From Sindora glabra (taxonomy: Eukaryota; Streptophyta; Magnoliopsida; Fabales; Fabaceae): DNA of 64,000 nucleotides. This document shows positions 36,163 through 47,520 of the stretch, piece after piece. The notes under the pieces were generated by a model, which did not search any database, had not been told where the DNA came from, and saw only the letters and a program-made list of their open reading frames with translations. The number at the start of each line of letters is the position of its first letter. Position 1 is the first letter of the stretch. The stretch is taken from NCBI GenBank assembly GCA_020226215.1, contig CM035233.1, positions 39,268,027 to 39,332,026 of the forward strand, read 5' to 3'. The translations under genes and the position numbers were made by a program.

Positions 36163-37400
36163 TCACAAGTTAGCGAAATGTTTATTTACCAAACTACTTT
36201 TAATAGCAACGTTATAATGCAAAGTCAAAAGCCTTTCAACATAAAGACTATTAAGATTCAACTTGTATAATCCATCATAAAGAATATCAAAACCAATAAG
36301 ATATTTATGCTTAAATAAACTTAAACATCTGTTACCAAAACTAATAGAATATCTAGTAACATCAAGTTTAGACAATGAAATTAAATTCATAGAAATACTA
36401 GGTACATAACAGGTTTTCAATAAGTTTAAATGATGTCAAGTGTCTAGGATTAAATGATAAGTCTTGATAGGTTCCACTGGAACTTTCATTTCGTTTCCTA
36501 TAAAAATGAACTTCTCATTTAGATTTATGATTTAGATTGTAAAGAATCCCTGCATAAATTAGAAACATGAGTAATACATCCTGAGTCAATCCACTAAGTA
36601 TTGTGAGGGATTTTAGTTAAGTTTGATTAAAAACATACATAAGCATTAAGCTTACCTTTTTTTTCAAACCAAGCTTTACATTTTGGGCAATTCTTTTGAA
36701 AGTGTCCAGTTTTCTTACAAAAATGACATTTTTCATTCCTCTGTTCCTTCTTATGGTTTTGAGAGGAGGACTTATTTAACTTCAGTGATTCTCTTTTCTT
36801 ACCATGTTTCTTTTGTGATTTCTTTCTAGCTTCTTGATGGTTCACATAATGGACAAAATGATTTCCTTAATTCTTGAGCCTCATTTCCTCTTAAACTAAC
36901 ATACTGTGCAATTTATGCACATTCCATTTGTCTTTCATGGTGTTATAGTTCATTTGGAAAAGGCCATACTTAAATAGTAATAAGTTAATAATGAACTATA
37001 CAAGGAAATTTTCATCTATATTCATTCCTTAAGACTTAAGTCTTACTACTATATTTGTCATCTCAATAACATATTCATGTGTGGTATATGAACCATCAAA
37101 TTTCATGGTGGTTAACTTACCTATTAATGTCCCAATAAGAGACTTATCAGTAGTTTAGGAGTGTTCTTCTATAAATTTCATAAATTCTTTAGCATTTTTA
37201 GTTTTAGGAAAAGTTAACTTTGTATTATTTGCTATACTCATTTGTATAAACATCAAGTTTAATCTATTTAACCTTTCCCAATTCTTATAGTAAGTTTTTT
37301 GTTCATTGCTACTAGTATTAGTAATAGCAACAGGTCTATTAACTTAAAGTGTCAAATCAAGATCTAATACACCAAGGTGAAATTGGATTTGCTTGCTCAA
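36163..37400 (-). pseudogene. copia B gag and GAG-pre-integrase relic
   Basis: 36845-36627 contains the zinc knuckle CHFCKKTGHFQKNC in a lysine-rich context. 36420-36163 reads CYVPSISMNLISLSKLD, the segment following the protease. 36850-37400 gives weak UBN2 gag matches in several frames. Confidence 0.75.
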
Positions 37401-38235
37401 ATCAAGAAATTTAGCCCATTAAAGATTAGGACAAATGAAGCATGCGAATGAAGTAAATTTGGAACATATACTACAACAAATAATGTACAACATTAATGCT
37501 TTGAGTCATAATTAATATATACACAGATTCAAAACAATTCATTAAACAATTAAATGCATATTAATGTTCTCCTTTGGGTGATATGCTAATATAAAACTAT
37601 AAAACATAATTGATGCTAAATTTCAATTTCACATAAATGGAAATTATGTTACTTTAATTAGACATATTTTCTATTTTTGAATATACTAAACATATCTAAT
37701 TGGGTACATTAACTAACCATGATTATGTTCATGATTATAAAATGATTAATTAACCTTTGGGTGATCCTTAAATATTTTATAATCAATGGACTTCAATATA
37801 CTCATAACAACAATCATTACATATTTAATAGCATCACATAATCATAGGTAATTGAATTTTTATTTAATTTAATATTTATTATAACTTTCTAATTTGGCCA
37901 CTTTGGTGACTAACAAATTATTCATAATATAGATATTAAAATAAATAAATGAACAACAACATAAAAATTTGATAATGTGAAATTCAATTGTCATTACTTA
38001 ATATTATAATACAATATGCCCTATATCCATTCATGCAACTGAATTATGTACAAGAGATAAAATGCATACTCATATGTATATGGCTAATTCTCTTAATATC
38101 CAAGCAAATGTAATTATGTGATAATTCAACAAAATGTATGGAAAACAATAATTATATCCTAAATCATATAAATTTTATGAAATCTTATTTTTTAAAAGAT
38201 TCCTTAATGCAAAATTATGAGTTCCTAAACCAAGT

Positions 38236-38247
38236 GCTCTGATATCA
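38236..38247 (-). promoter_or_regulatory. Primer binding site of copia B
   Basis: Minus strand TGATATCAGAGC, one mismatch from the initiator-Met primer site, two bases from the LTR. Confidence 0.8.
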
Positions 38248-38249
38248 TA

Positions 38250-38832
38250 TGTAAGCTTTTCTTAATTTCTATCTAATCCTAATGATAGAATGATCTATAA
38301 TTCACAAGATCTTGGAAACTCATAATTTTTCACAAATCCATTATAAATTTTATATTATCAAATTAAGGATAGACTACATATCTTGATTCATAACTTGATA
38401 ATCTAAATACTAAAATATAGCCTTTGATCCTTAAAAAACTAGAAGAGAACTGTGTGAGAAAGAGACCTGTATTTCTATCTTTTGATCTCTCTTAATTTTC
38501 TTGCTTACGTTAGTGACAAAGAGAGGGAAAGTGTAAAACCTTTTATAGGTAAAGATAGGGACCACTTTTTCAGATAAATCTTTTGTTTATCTATCAAATA
38601 ACTTTTAAATAAATTTTTTATTTATCAGATAACCTTTTAGATAAATCTTAATTTATCTACCAGATAATTGTTTATTATCTGATAACTCCCCATTAACTAC
38701 TCTCATCAAATAGTTTGTTACTTCATGAAAACATATCTTAATCTTACTAATAAAAAATTAACTCATTTAATATTTATTTATTTAACCATTATAACCACTT
38801 ATCAATACCTCTTGGGCCACTTAAGCCTTATA
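38250..38832 (-). repeat. 5' LTR of copia B
   Basis: Begins TGTAAG on the plus strand and ends CTTATA (degenerate CA end). Matches 32346-32986. Confidence 0.85.
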
Positions 38833-40438
38833 CTTCCCTGATAGTTAGCCTCTTATCTGGCTGAGCAGCCATACAAGCCAATCCCACATGTAACATTGAA
38901 ACAAGCTCTTCTTCAATGTTCTTATACCTCAAGAGTTCTTGATCAAACACTTCAGCAACCATTCACTCTTCCTCCACAATAGAACGAACCCATTTGGGAA
39001 GATCCACAGCTTTTCCTTCTTCATCTGCTTGAGGACGAGCCAGTGAAGGATATTGTAAGGCAACTCTACCTGTAAGAACTTCCAAAAGTAAGATTCCAAA
39101 ACTATAAACATTTACTTCGTAAGATAGCCTCTTCGTCTTTGCTTGTTTAGAAGCTTTGTATCCTCCCAATCTAGTAATGGCATGAACAAAGTCTAATAGA
39201 AGGAACAAGCCAAAATAAGAAATGCAAGGAACAAAATTCTTATCAAGAAGATTCTTGCCAAGAAGCACATTGGAAGCAGGGGTGCTTAACAGGCCACCAG
39301 CCGGCGGGCTTGACTGACCGGTTCGCAGGCTTTCCGAGGACCACACTTGCTAAAATTAGGCCTGTAAAAATGCGGGCTTAAACAGGCCAAGCCCATGCAG
39401 GGAGGGCTTGTGCAGACCGTTGGCCAACTTGTGGGCTAAGTCTGTTTATAATGTAAAGTCCGTGTGCTTTACAGACTTTTGCGGACCAGACTAATTAAAT
39501 AGATGCAGGCCTTAGCGGACTGAGCCTAAATGAGCCCAAGCCATGTAGGCCAACCCGATAAGCACCCTAATTGGAAGATTTAATGTTCCCACGGGGCACT
39601 TTTGCTGCATTGCATTCTGCATGAATCCGAGCAAGTCCTCTGGCTGCCCTTTACACCAAACTTATTCTAGTTGTCCCGGACCTCTGTTCCCTACAAAATC
39701 CCAGAAAATATAGAAAATTAAGCATCAAATTGTACCATTATAAATGAGAAAACATCAAGATTTAGTGACCATATGGTATGTCAATGAGAATAATTATGCA
39801 ATACGAGTGGGATAGAAGCTAAAAATTATAACTTCAATCCCCACAGCTTTTCCTGCCATCATTTTGATTGTATCATTGCCATACCAAACATGCCATTAGA
39901 GAACTGATTATTGCCTATTTGAGATGGCAGTGGAAAACCACTTGCAGCTTTTGTATCCAACATGATTTCCCCTGCATAATTGGCTACCACCGTCATCATA
40001 GGAACTACAACAAAATTAAGGCCAACCGGGAAGACGTGAAAGCAAACTTCCATAGGAAAGATAGTCCTAGACAAGAAACTGTTCTTCTTTGTCGTAGTAA
40101 AATGCTCTAAGCGTCACAATATTGGGGTACTTCAGCTTTCCAATGACATCCATATACTGCACAAAATCCTTTTCGGCACATGAGCAGTCATTGAGCCTCT
40201 TCACATCAACAACATCACAGCCATGATCAAGTTCTGTCCTGTAAAGCGACCTCACGCTTCCTTTCCCAACAAACTCTACAGATGCTTGGAGCAATTCCAC
40301 AAGCTCAAACGGATTCCAGTGATTAAAAAGCACAAGCTTGCCGCAGCGACTTTCAGCAGTTCCATCACTATCAAACGCAATTATTTTATTATTAAATCTT
40401 ATTATCATTACCTTCTTATATAATAAATATGTTAGCAT
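38833..40438 (-). pseudogene. LRR receptor-like kinase relic (copy B), kinase domain
   Basis: Paralogue of 3965-5025. Exon 1 (40438 to about 40033) has FELVELLQASVEFVGKGSVR, VKRL and QYMDVIGKLKYPNIVTLRAF. Exon 2 and later coding sequence (39690-38833) retain ARGLARIH, ITRLGGYKASKQAKTKRLS, VNVYSFGILLLEVLTG and EEELVSMLHVGLACM. Damage: the hinge tyrosine codon is TAG, a stop replaces Leu/Gly after ISLV, HGN has become RGN, DFG has become YFG, and a tryptophan codon in EEEW is TGA at about 38966. It also carries a hAT MITE at 39277-39569 and copia B after the TIRE segment. The LRR ectodomain is missing as in copy A. A clear pseudogene. Confidence 0.85.
39277..39569. mobile_element. hAT-type MITE in RLK copy B
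   Basis: Starts CAGGGGTGCTTA and ends TAAGCACCCTA, giving near-perfect terminal inverted repeats with the hAT-like CAGGGGTG start. It is flanked by a perfect 8-bp repeat ATTGGAAG (39269-39276 and 39570-39577). RLK copy A has a single ATTGGAAG at the same codon and no insert. The body is unusually GC-rich for the window, with repeated GGCC and GCCC motifs. Confidence 0.92.
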
Positions 40439-40634
40439 TTCAAAAATTTAATGCAAAAAATTAAATAAAATTAGTAATATTTTTATTTAATTTATTATAT
40501 TTAATAATTTAATGTGATAATTATTATCAGCATATTATAATTGAATTTAATAAATTTGACAAATTAATTGACATCATTAAAAAATTTAATTATATTTTTT
40601 ACGTTAATGAAATAAAGTCTAAATGAACTTAAAG

Positions 40635-40687
<53 letters not shown>

Positions 40688-41150
40688 AAGTGAATTTTGA
40701 AATGATTTTAATAAGTGATTGTATTCAAGAATTTATAATATTATAATTATTGTTTCAAGTGTTTCAATTTATTAAATTATTATAAAGAATAAATAAATTA
40801 ATTATTCTGTTGGAATACTTTTATATGTCATTTACTCAATATTTATTTAGTTTCATGATAAAATCCAAAGTTTTAATTTTATTAAGTAGTGTTATAGTTT
40901 CCTTAATTAGATTAGATTCTAAATTTATTAATTATAATGCATTTAAAATGCTTCTTTTATTACATCAATTATTTGATGTGTCTTAGATAAATTATAAGTT
41001 TAATTGTAACTATTTTGAATCATAAGCTATGTATTATTTATGGCTGTTTTAAATGCATGAAGCATCAGTTATTTCAATTATTAATCAAAGTAAATACGGT
41101 GCTTGCTTACTTTATGATCAAATTTGAGTTATAAATATCATTAATACGTA
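40439..41150. other. 5' flank of RLK copy B
   Basis: Matches 5026-5760 of module A closely. 40636-40681 is a (TA)n microsatellite absent from copy A. No coding signal. Confidence 0.75.
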
Positions 41151-43159
41151 CACTACAGCAAAAAAGACTTTTAGCGGCGACATTTGTCGTCGCTAAAAGG
41201 TATTCGGTCGTCGTTAAAGAAAAAGTCATCGCTAAAAATGTCGTCGGTGTAGGTCCATCCTTGAAAAGGTCATTAGCGACGACAATTTGTCGTCGCTAAA
41301 AGTCCGACCTTTTGCGACGACAATGTCGTCGCAGAAAACAATTTCAAAATTCAAAAAATTTTGAAAATTGATTTTTAGCAGCGACATTGTCGTCGCTATA
41401 GGTAAAGAAGTCGTCGCTGAAGATCGACTTTCAGCGACGACAAAGTCGTCGCTGAAAGGAAATCTTTTAGCGACGACAAAGTCGTCGCTAAAAGTAAAAA
41501 ATATCAGCGAAAGTCTGATCTTTAGCGACGACATTTTACCCTATAGCGACGACAAGTGTCGCCGCTAAAGATTTTTTGAATTTTTTAAAAAAAATTTAAA
41601 TTCAAATTGTTGTATATTATAAATAATATATTATCTAAAATATTCTTTATGTTAATTAACTTGAATTGTTTAATATTTTTTAAAATTTAATTTAATATAA
41701 ATTATACAATTATAATATATTAGTAATTTTATTAATAATGTCTAACAATTTGATTCAACATAAAAAACTAATACTCATAAAGCAATGATAAAAATAATAT
41801 GGACTTCCTAGTTGTAAATTATATTTATAAATTTTATGCTAAGTTAAATTTAAATAAATAAATTTAAAATTTACAACATACAAAATTAAATAATATGAAA
41901 TTTCATATTGAATTAAACATACTATCAATTCTATTAATTTATTACAAATTATTTGAGTAAATTAAATATATTATTACACAAAAAAATATTATAACTTTTA
42001 TTCACGTACCTCAATGGTAAAAATCTACTGATTAACTCTGAATACTCTCCACGAACTAAGCTAAGTGCTAATAATAACTAACAAATTAAAAGATGCAACA
42101 TACAAAATTAATACATATCAACATATATAAAAAATAAATATATTAAAATAAAAGAATTTAAAAGAAAGAGAAAGTTTAGAAACTTACCTTAATTCCAAAA
42201 ATTTTAAACGCGCAAATGAGGAGGGAGGAGGCACCGCGAATAAATAGCCAAAACTTTCACCGACGACTAAAAAATTTCGGTCGTCGCTGAAGCCTTCAGC
42301 GATGACCGAGGGACTTTCAGCGACGACATTGTCGTCGCTAAAGCCTTATCTCAAAATAGGCTCTAATAAATTTTCGGCGGCATAATTTGGCCTTTGGCGG
42401 CAAAATTTGGCCTTCAACGGCGACAATTGTCGTCGCTGAAGATTCAAGACTTTCAGCGACGACACTGTCGTCGCTGAAGGGTGGAGTGTCATCGCTGAAA
42501 GTCTTGGCCTTCAGCGGCGACAATTGTCGAGTGTCGTCGCTGAAGGGTGGAGTGTCATCGCTGAAAGTCTTGGCCTTCAGCGGCGACAATTGTCGTCGCT
42601 GAAGATTCAAGACTTTCAACGACGACACTCAACCCTTCAGCGACGACAGTGTCGTCGCTGAAAGTCTTGAATTTTCAGCGACGACAATTGTCATCGCTGA
42701 AGGCCAAGACTTTCAGCGACGGCACTGTCGTCGCTGAAGGGTGGACCATCAGCGACGACACTCAACCCTTCAACGACGACAGTGTCGTCGCTAAAAGTCT
42801 TGAATCTTCAACGATGACAATTGTCGCCGCTGAAGGCCAAGACTTTCAGCGACGACAGTGTCGTCGCTAAAGGGTGGACCATCAGCGACGACACTCCACC
42901 CTTTTAGCGACGACACTGTCGTCGCTGAAAGTCTTGGCCTTCAGCGACAACAATTGTCGCCGCTGAAGGCCAAATTTTGCCGCCGAAAATTTTTTAGGCT
43001 TTTAGCGACGACTTTAAGTCGTCGCTAAAAGCCTAATTCCTTCTCGCCCTTTGTGCGTCATTTTTACCGACGACAATGTCGCCGGAAATACCTTTAGCGA
43101 CGACCGAAATTTTGTCGCCGCTAAAAGTGTCGTCGCAGTTGCTTCTTTTTCTTGTAGTG
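41151..43159. mobile_element. Non-autonomous CACTA (En/Spm-type) element
   Basis: The left end CACTACAGCAAAAAAGAC and the reverse of the right end CACTACAAGAAAAAGAAG are CACTA-type terminal repeats. A 3-bp target repeat GTA lies at 41148-41150 and 43160-43162; module A has the empty site. About 41165-41575 and 42235-43135 are packed with TTAGCGACGAC and GTCGTCGCTAAA or CTGAAA motifs in both orientations, the subterminal repeats where CACTA transposase would bind (family knowledge). The middle 41580-42230 is plain AT-rich DNA. There is no transposase, so it depends on a partner. Short open frames within it merely follow the palindromes. Confidence 0.9.
42390..42975. repeat. Dense palindromic subterminal repeat array of the CACTA element
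   Basis: Units of about 50-60 bp alternate TTCAGCGACGACACTGTCG-type palindromes with linkers such as AAGTCTTGGCC and AGGGTGGA. Almost every unit can pair with its neighbour. A block of about 65 bp around GAGTGTCATCGCTGAAAGTC is repeated nearly exactly at about 42485 and 42550. Confidence 0.85.
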
Positions 43160-43335
43160 GTAAGTAATTTCAATAAAGTAAAATTTAGAATTAACAGAGG
43201 TATATTAAAAATATTATATTATTTTAATCAATTTACTTATTTAATGTGTGGTAAGCATATTTTAGTTTTAAAGTTTAGAATCTAAAACTTATTTATATTT
43301 ATTTTACTTAATCTATGTAATTTAAATATTTCTTA

Positions 43336-43807
43336 GGACCTCATTTGGCATTCTGTATAATATAAGACAAATATCATCAAATAGGATAGTATAATATAGT
43401 ATTATATAGGACAAGGTAATATACTATATAATGTTTAGCCTATAAACGTATGAGATGAGGATTTATATAAAATTATCCTATTTTGTGTTTGTTGTAATGT
43501 TTTATAAGAATATATGAATTTAAAAACCAAACAATTTGATACAAATACCCTTACATATAAGAAAAATAAAATTGTTTTAAATGATTTAAAATGCATAGTT
43601 GAATCAAAATACCCTCCAACAGTTAATATCTTAAAAATATATGATAATATAAACTAAGCAATTTACATTGTGAAAAAAACATTGTAACATATGATTCATT
43701 ATATAACATATACACAAACACACATATGTGTATATGTAAGCTATATTAAATTAATAATTCAAATATAAAAGTTCAACAAGAACAATACATTTTTATTTTT
43801 AATGTTA

Positions 43808-43881
<74 letters not shown>

Positions 43882-44160
43882 CTATTTTACATGATTATGG
43901 ATTATGTAAATCTGGAATAAGGAATTTTAATGCAAGATAAAATACATGAGAGGGAGAGATAAAAAGATTTTTTTTTATTTTAATAATTTAATATTTAATA
44001 TTTATATTAATATTATACTATTAGTTCTCATCCTCTCTTTTAAAAAGTGGATAAGTTTATATAAAATTAAATGCATAAGAGAAGACTTTCAAACATTGTA
44101 TAAGTATTGATTGTATAGTTTTTCCTCTAATGGCTCTTATACAGTGTGGCAAATGAGATC
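43336..44160. mobile_element. PIF/Harbinger-like MITE
   Basis: The left end GGACCTCATTTGGCATTCTG and the reverse complement of the right end GATCTCATTTGCCACACTG form terminal inverted repeats of about 28 bp. Flanking triplets are TTA (43333-43335) and TAA (44161-44163), like the TWA duplications of PIF/Harbinger but not identical. It starts at the point where homology to module A stops. No transposase is present. Confidence 0.6.
43810..43879. repeat. Compound (TA)n(GA)n microsatellite
   Basis: About 15 TA units followed by about 20 AG units, inside the PIF-like MITE. Confidence 0.95.
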
Positions 44161-47100
44161 TAAATTTAATTGGACTTAAAATAAAGAATTTAAATTGATT
44201 CAATATTCATGTAAATTTTTTTTTACTATCCACCAATGAGAAGGAGGTAAGAAATTTTTACGGCAATAAATGAGTTTCAAATAATTTTTCATTAATATAA
44301 TAATATATGATTAGATAATAATATAATATTAATTTATATTGATAATGAATTAAATTTAACTTCTAAAAATAAAAAAATACACTATTATTGCATACTTTTT
44401 TGCCATCATTTCTTTTCCCATCTCTTTCCTTTTCGTGCGGACCTTTCCCGTCACTTCTCATCGTCTCCCCCTTTCATTTCTTTTGCCCAATACCCTGATG
44501 CCCAAGCAGCTCTTCTTTCTTTCTCATCTTCTCTCTCGTCCCTCTGGCCGAAGCTAGTCAGCCACACCATCAGACGCCGATAAGTCATTCGGCAGCCGTA
44601 CGTCATCTCTTGCTGCTATCCGCTTGGTCATTGGCGGGCACACAGGGGATGATGGTAGATAGTTCAAACGGCTCGCAGCACATGCATGTCCTTTGCTTAG
44701 AATTGTACTAAGGCACTCTTCAAGCCGTTAGAACCTTAGGTTCCGTTTGTTTATTACTTTTAAAAATAAATTTTTATTTTTTATTTTTAAAAATAGAAAA
44801 ATTTATTTTCAAAATTAATTTTTAAAAATTATACTTTTAAATATGTCTTAAATATTGAAAAATGAGAACAATTTTTAAATCTTTTTTTAACTTATTTGTT
44901 TGTTCTTATCAATTTTATAATTAAATAAAATATTTTTTATTTACAATATTAACCATGCTCTATTTTTTATTTTCCTTCAATTTAAAAATAAATTTAAAAA
45001 ATAGAAATAATTTTTTGAGAATAATTTTTATAAACATAAAAATATAAATATATCTAAATACATTCTTAATTATTATTTTTTATGTTATAATTTAGGAATA
45101 AAATCTATATGGAAGGGTCGGGTTTAAGATGTCTTGGGATTAATAATAGTTTGAGGTTGTCGTTTGGTGAAAATAGGAAGCAAGATTAGTTGATTGGATT
45201 TTAAAATTATTTCAAATTAAATAATGAAAAATCTAAACTTAGGAAGTCCGCGAGAGTAAGCAAAAGTAAGATAAGCAAGGGGACATTTACCTGGGTGGTT
45301 AATATTTGCTTATAGCCGTGGGCGTACATACATATATATATATATATATATAGATTGTAGCTAAGACTCACTATGATTTTTGGATCCCAAGGCTCAGCAT
45401 CTTAGGTCCGGAGACAACTTGAGCTACAAAGAAAGTTTGGACTATCGAACTAGCATTACGCATAACTGTAAGTAAATAACTCCACTCTTCAGAGGCGAAG
45501 TATAGAAGGGAAAGGGATTATGGGGCCATGACCCCTAAAATATTTATAATTATGTGTAAAAAAATTTTGTACATGTAATTTGCCCCTTCCCAAAAAAAAT
45601 TTTCTATTCTTTGTATATATAGAATTTGTAAATTTTAAAACATATAAATATGATATTTTTTAACTTAACTAGCCACAATTCAAAGAATATAAAATAAAAT
45701 TAAAAATAGAAATTTAAAATATTACTTTAAAAACTATTTTTAGGCCCACAAAAAAATTAAATAAATCATAGATCAATACTTTTAGAGAAGTCCATCAACC
45801 AAGAGATAAAAAAATGAAATCGAATGGCAAAAAACATTAGTAAAAAAACAAGTCTACCACTAGATTTTTTTAAGTCAATTTCTTTGAAAGTTAAGTAGCA
45901 CGCTAGCATTCTCATCCTTTTACAAAGACATCCTAGCATGTATTATCACAAAGCAAACGAGAGTTTACACCAAGTTTTTCTTTGCACCAAAAGTTTATTG
46001 CTTAGAGCAACTTTAACAACGACACAAAAGCAACACCTTGACAATTCTTTAAATTAGGTAAGTTTTTAGTTTTAAAATAATGTGTAGTTTATATTTTACC
46101 TTTTTTTATAAGAAAATGAAAGGGATAATGTAATATGTGAATTACGGAATAATAAAGGTGGGAACAAAGTTCAAATGGACAAATGAATAACTTGTATAAA
46201 ATGTGAAATTTGTCAAATGCGCAAATAAATAGCTTACAATCTTGCTAATTATGAAACTTAAAATTCTTTTTTTTTTCTTTTGTTAAAATTTTAGAATCTG
46301 GTGCATACATTTGGCATCAAACTCAAACCTTGTTTTAAAGCATAATGATGTTGTGTTATATGCTATTTTCAAATTGGATTTGGTAATCATTTGGATAGGT
46401 TTTAAACAATTTTTTTTAATTATTTTGCTTGCTTTTTTTTGTTAAAATTAATTTTGAATACAAGTAATAAATTTATCACTGCTGCTAACTGAATGTAAAT
46501 ATAATTCAATTTAGATTAATAAAAAGAAGAATTTTAACTTTTCCAATTTCAACGGTTACAATGGAATGGACTTTTTCCACAATAAAGACAATCAAAATAA
46601 GACTACAAAATATAACGGAATATGACCTTCTTGCAAATAATATAATGATTTATATTGAGAAAAAATAGCTAAAAGTTTTAATTCAAAATATATCAACGAA
46701 CACTTCGAGCTCTTGAAAGGATAGAGATACACTTTGTATGAAAGCAATCTCTAATATGTTTTAATTTAATAGCTTAATTACTTTCTCTTGAATTTTGTTT
46801 GACAATGATTAATTGTGAACTCATACTTAATATATATATCAATACATAAAACACTAAAAATGATTTATAAAAAAATAAAATACTAAAAATCATATGTCAC
46901 TATAAAATTTTTACCTATTAAGTATGTTCTTAGTTTGGCTTTTCAAAAAATTCAAGTGAATCTTCACTGCCATGTACTCTAACTTACAATTTTAATTCTT
47001 TATTTTTTTAATATAGATAAATATGTATTTGTTCTTGTACTAAAGTTGTAGTGATAATTTTATACAAAATCATTTTACTATAAATAATTATATGTATATT

Positions 47101-47237
47101 TCAATCTGACAAATTCAAAAGATAACTTTTGACTTATAGTTAAGTTTAGAATATGAATATGAAAATCAGAATTTATTGAGTTGAAACATTGATTTTATAA
47201 ATTTTGTATATGAATAGTTCAATGAGTTGAAATGGAT
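44161..47237. other. Intergenic DNA with one MITE-like repeat
   Basis: 44400-44740 is less AT-rich and includes short open stretches but nothing recognisable. 44740-45065 is the third copy of the MITE-like repeat (starts GGTTCCGTTTGTTTA). 45332-45352 is a short (TA)n. 45490-45620 has a GGGGCCATGACCCC core with the look of a transposon fragment. The rest is AT-rich without genes. Confidence 0.5.
44740..45065. repeat. MITE-like dispersed repeat, copy 3
   Basis: Best preserved copy: begins GGTTCCGTTTGTTTATTAC and ends ATATATCTAAATACATTC. Related to 20386-20742 and 30985-31260. Confidence 0.5.
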
Positions 47238-47520
47238 TTTTTTTTTTTTTTGCTATAGAAAAGAGATAACAGAGGTAATCAACGTTAACGACTCTCCTTA
47301 AGCGTTATTATAGAAGTACTCTTTCACTACAAAATGTTAAGTTTGAGCCATAATTATTGTTCAAAGGGTGAACCCGTTACCACAGTCCCACCAAAATGCT
47401 AACGATCTCATGAGTCCTTTATTTTTCATTGACCATAAATTGATACCCTTTTGCATCGAACCTACAACCTCCAAGATGAAGTAATGAACCGGTACCACTA
47501 GGCCAACCACCTTAGTGGTA
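47238..47520 (-). mobile_element. tRNA-derived SINE with target-site repeats
   Basis: On the minus strand it begins TACCACTAAGGTGGTTGG, has an A box TGGCCTAGTGG (47495-47505) and a B box GGTTCGATGC (47453-47462), and ends in a run of about 15 A (plus-strand T run to 47251). It is flanked by TTGAAATGGAT (47227-47237) and TTGAAATAGAT (47521-47531), one mismatch in 11. A-box/B-box promoter, poly(A) tail and target repeats together define a SINE of about 283 bp. It would be transcribed by RNA polymerase III. Confidence 0.88.

Larger units (their letters stand above)
32346..38832 (-). mobile_element. Ty1/copia retrotransposon B, structurally complete, decayed
   Basis: Two LTRs (32346-32986 and 38250-38832) flank, in minus-strand order, a primer site, gag, integrase, RT, RNase H and a polypurine tract. 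Integrase before RT is the copia order. Candidate target repeats are CATCC (32341-32345) and CTTCC (38833-38837), one mismatch. Internal frames are broken throughout and the LTRs differ at many positions, so it is old. It split the RLK copy B coding sequence in the C-lobe. Protein pieces are close to those of copia A, for example the shared VYNPQEKKLD block. Confidence 0.88.

Noticed and set aside
38963..39346. Open frame of 127 codons starting MWSSESLRTGQ
   Set aside because: The first part is hAT MITE sequence read through by chance. Only the downstream part is RLK kinase sequence, so it is not a separate gene.
42390..42975. CRISPR-like array
   Set aside because: Regular repeats with linkers, but the repeats are palindromes in both orientations inside transposon termini of a plant genome, with no cas genes.
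41232..43285. Several open frames of 66-100 codons on both strands with repeated SLK, FSDD and SATT motifs
   Set aside because: They follow from reading the GTCGTCGC palindromes of the CACTA element and appear on both strands. They are not genes.
45490..45620. GC palindrome GGGGCCATGACCCC as a regulatory site
   Set aside because: It looks like a piece of a dispersed plant repeat; no ends or copies could be established here.
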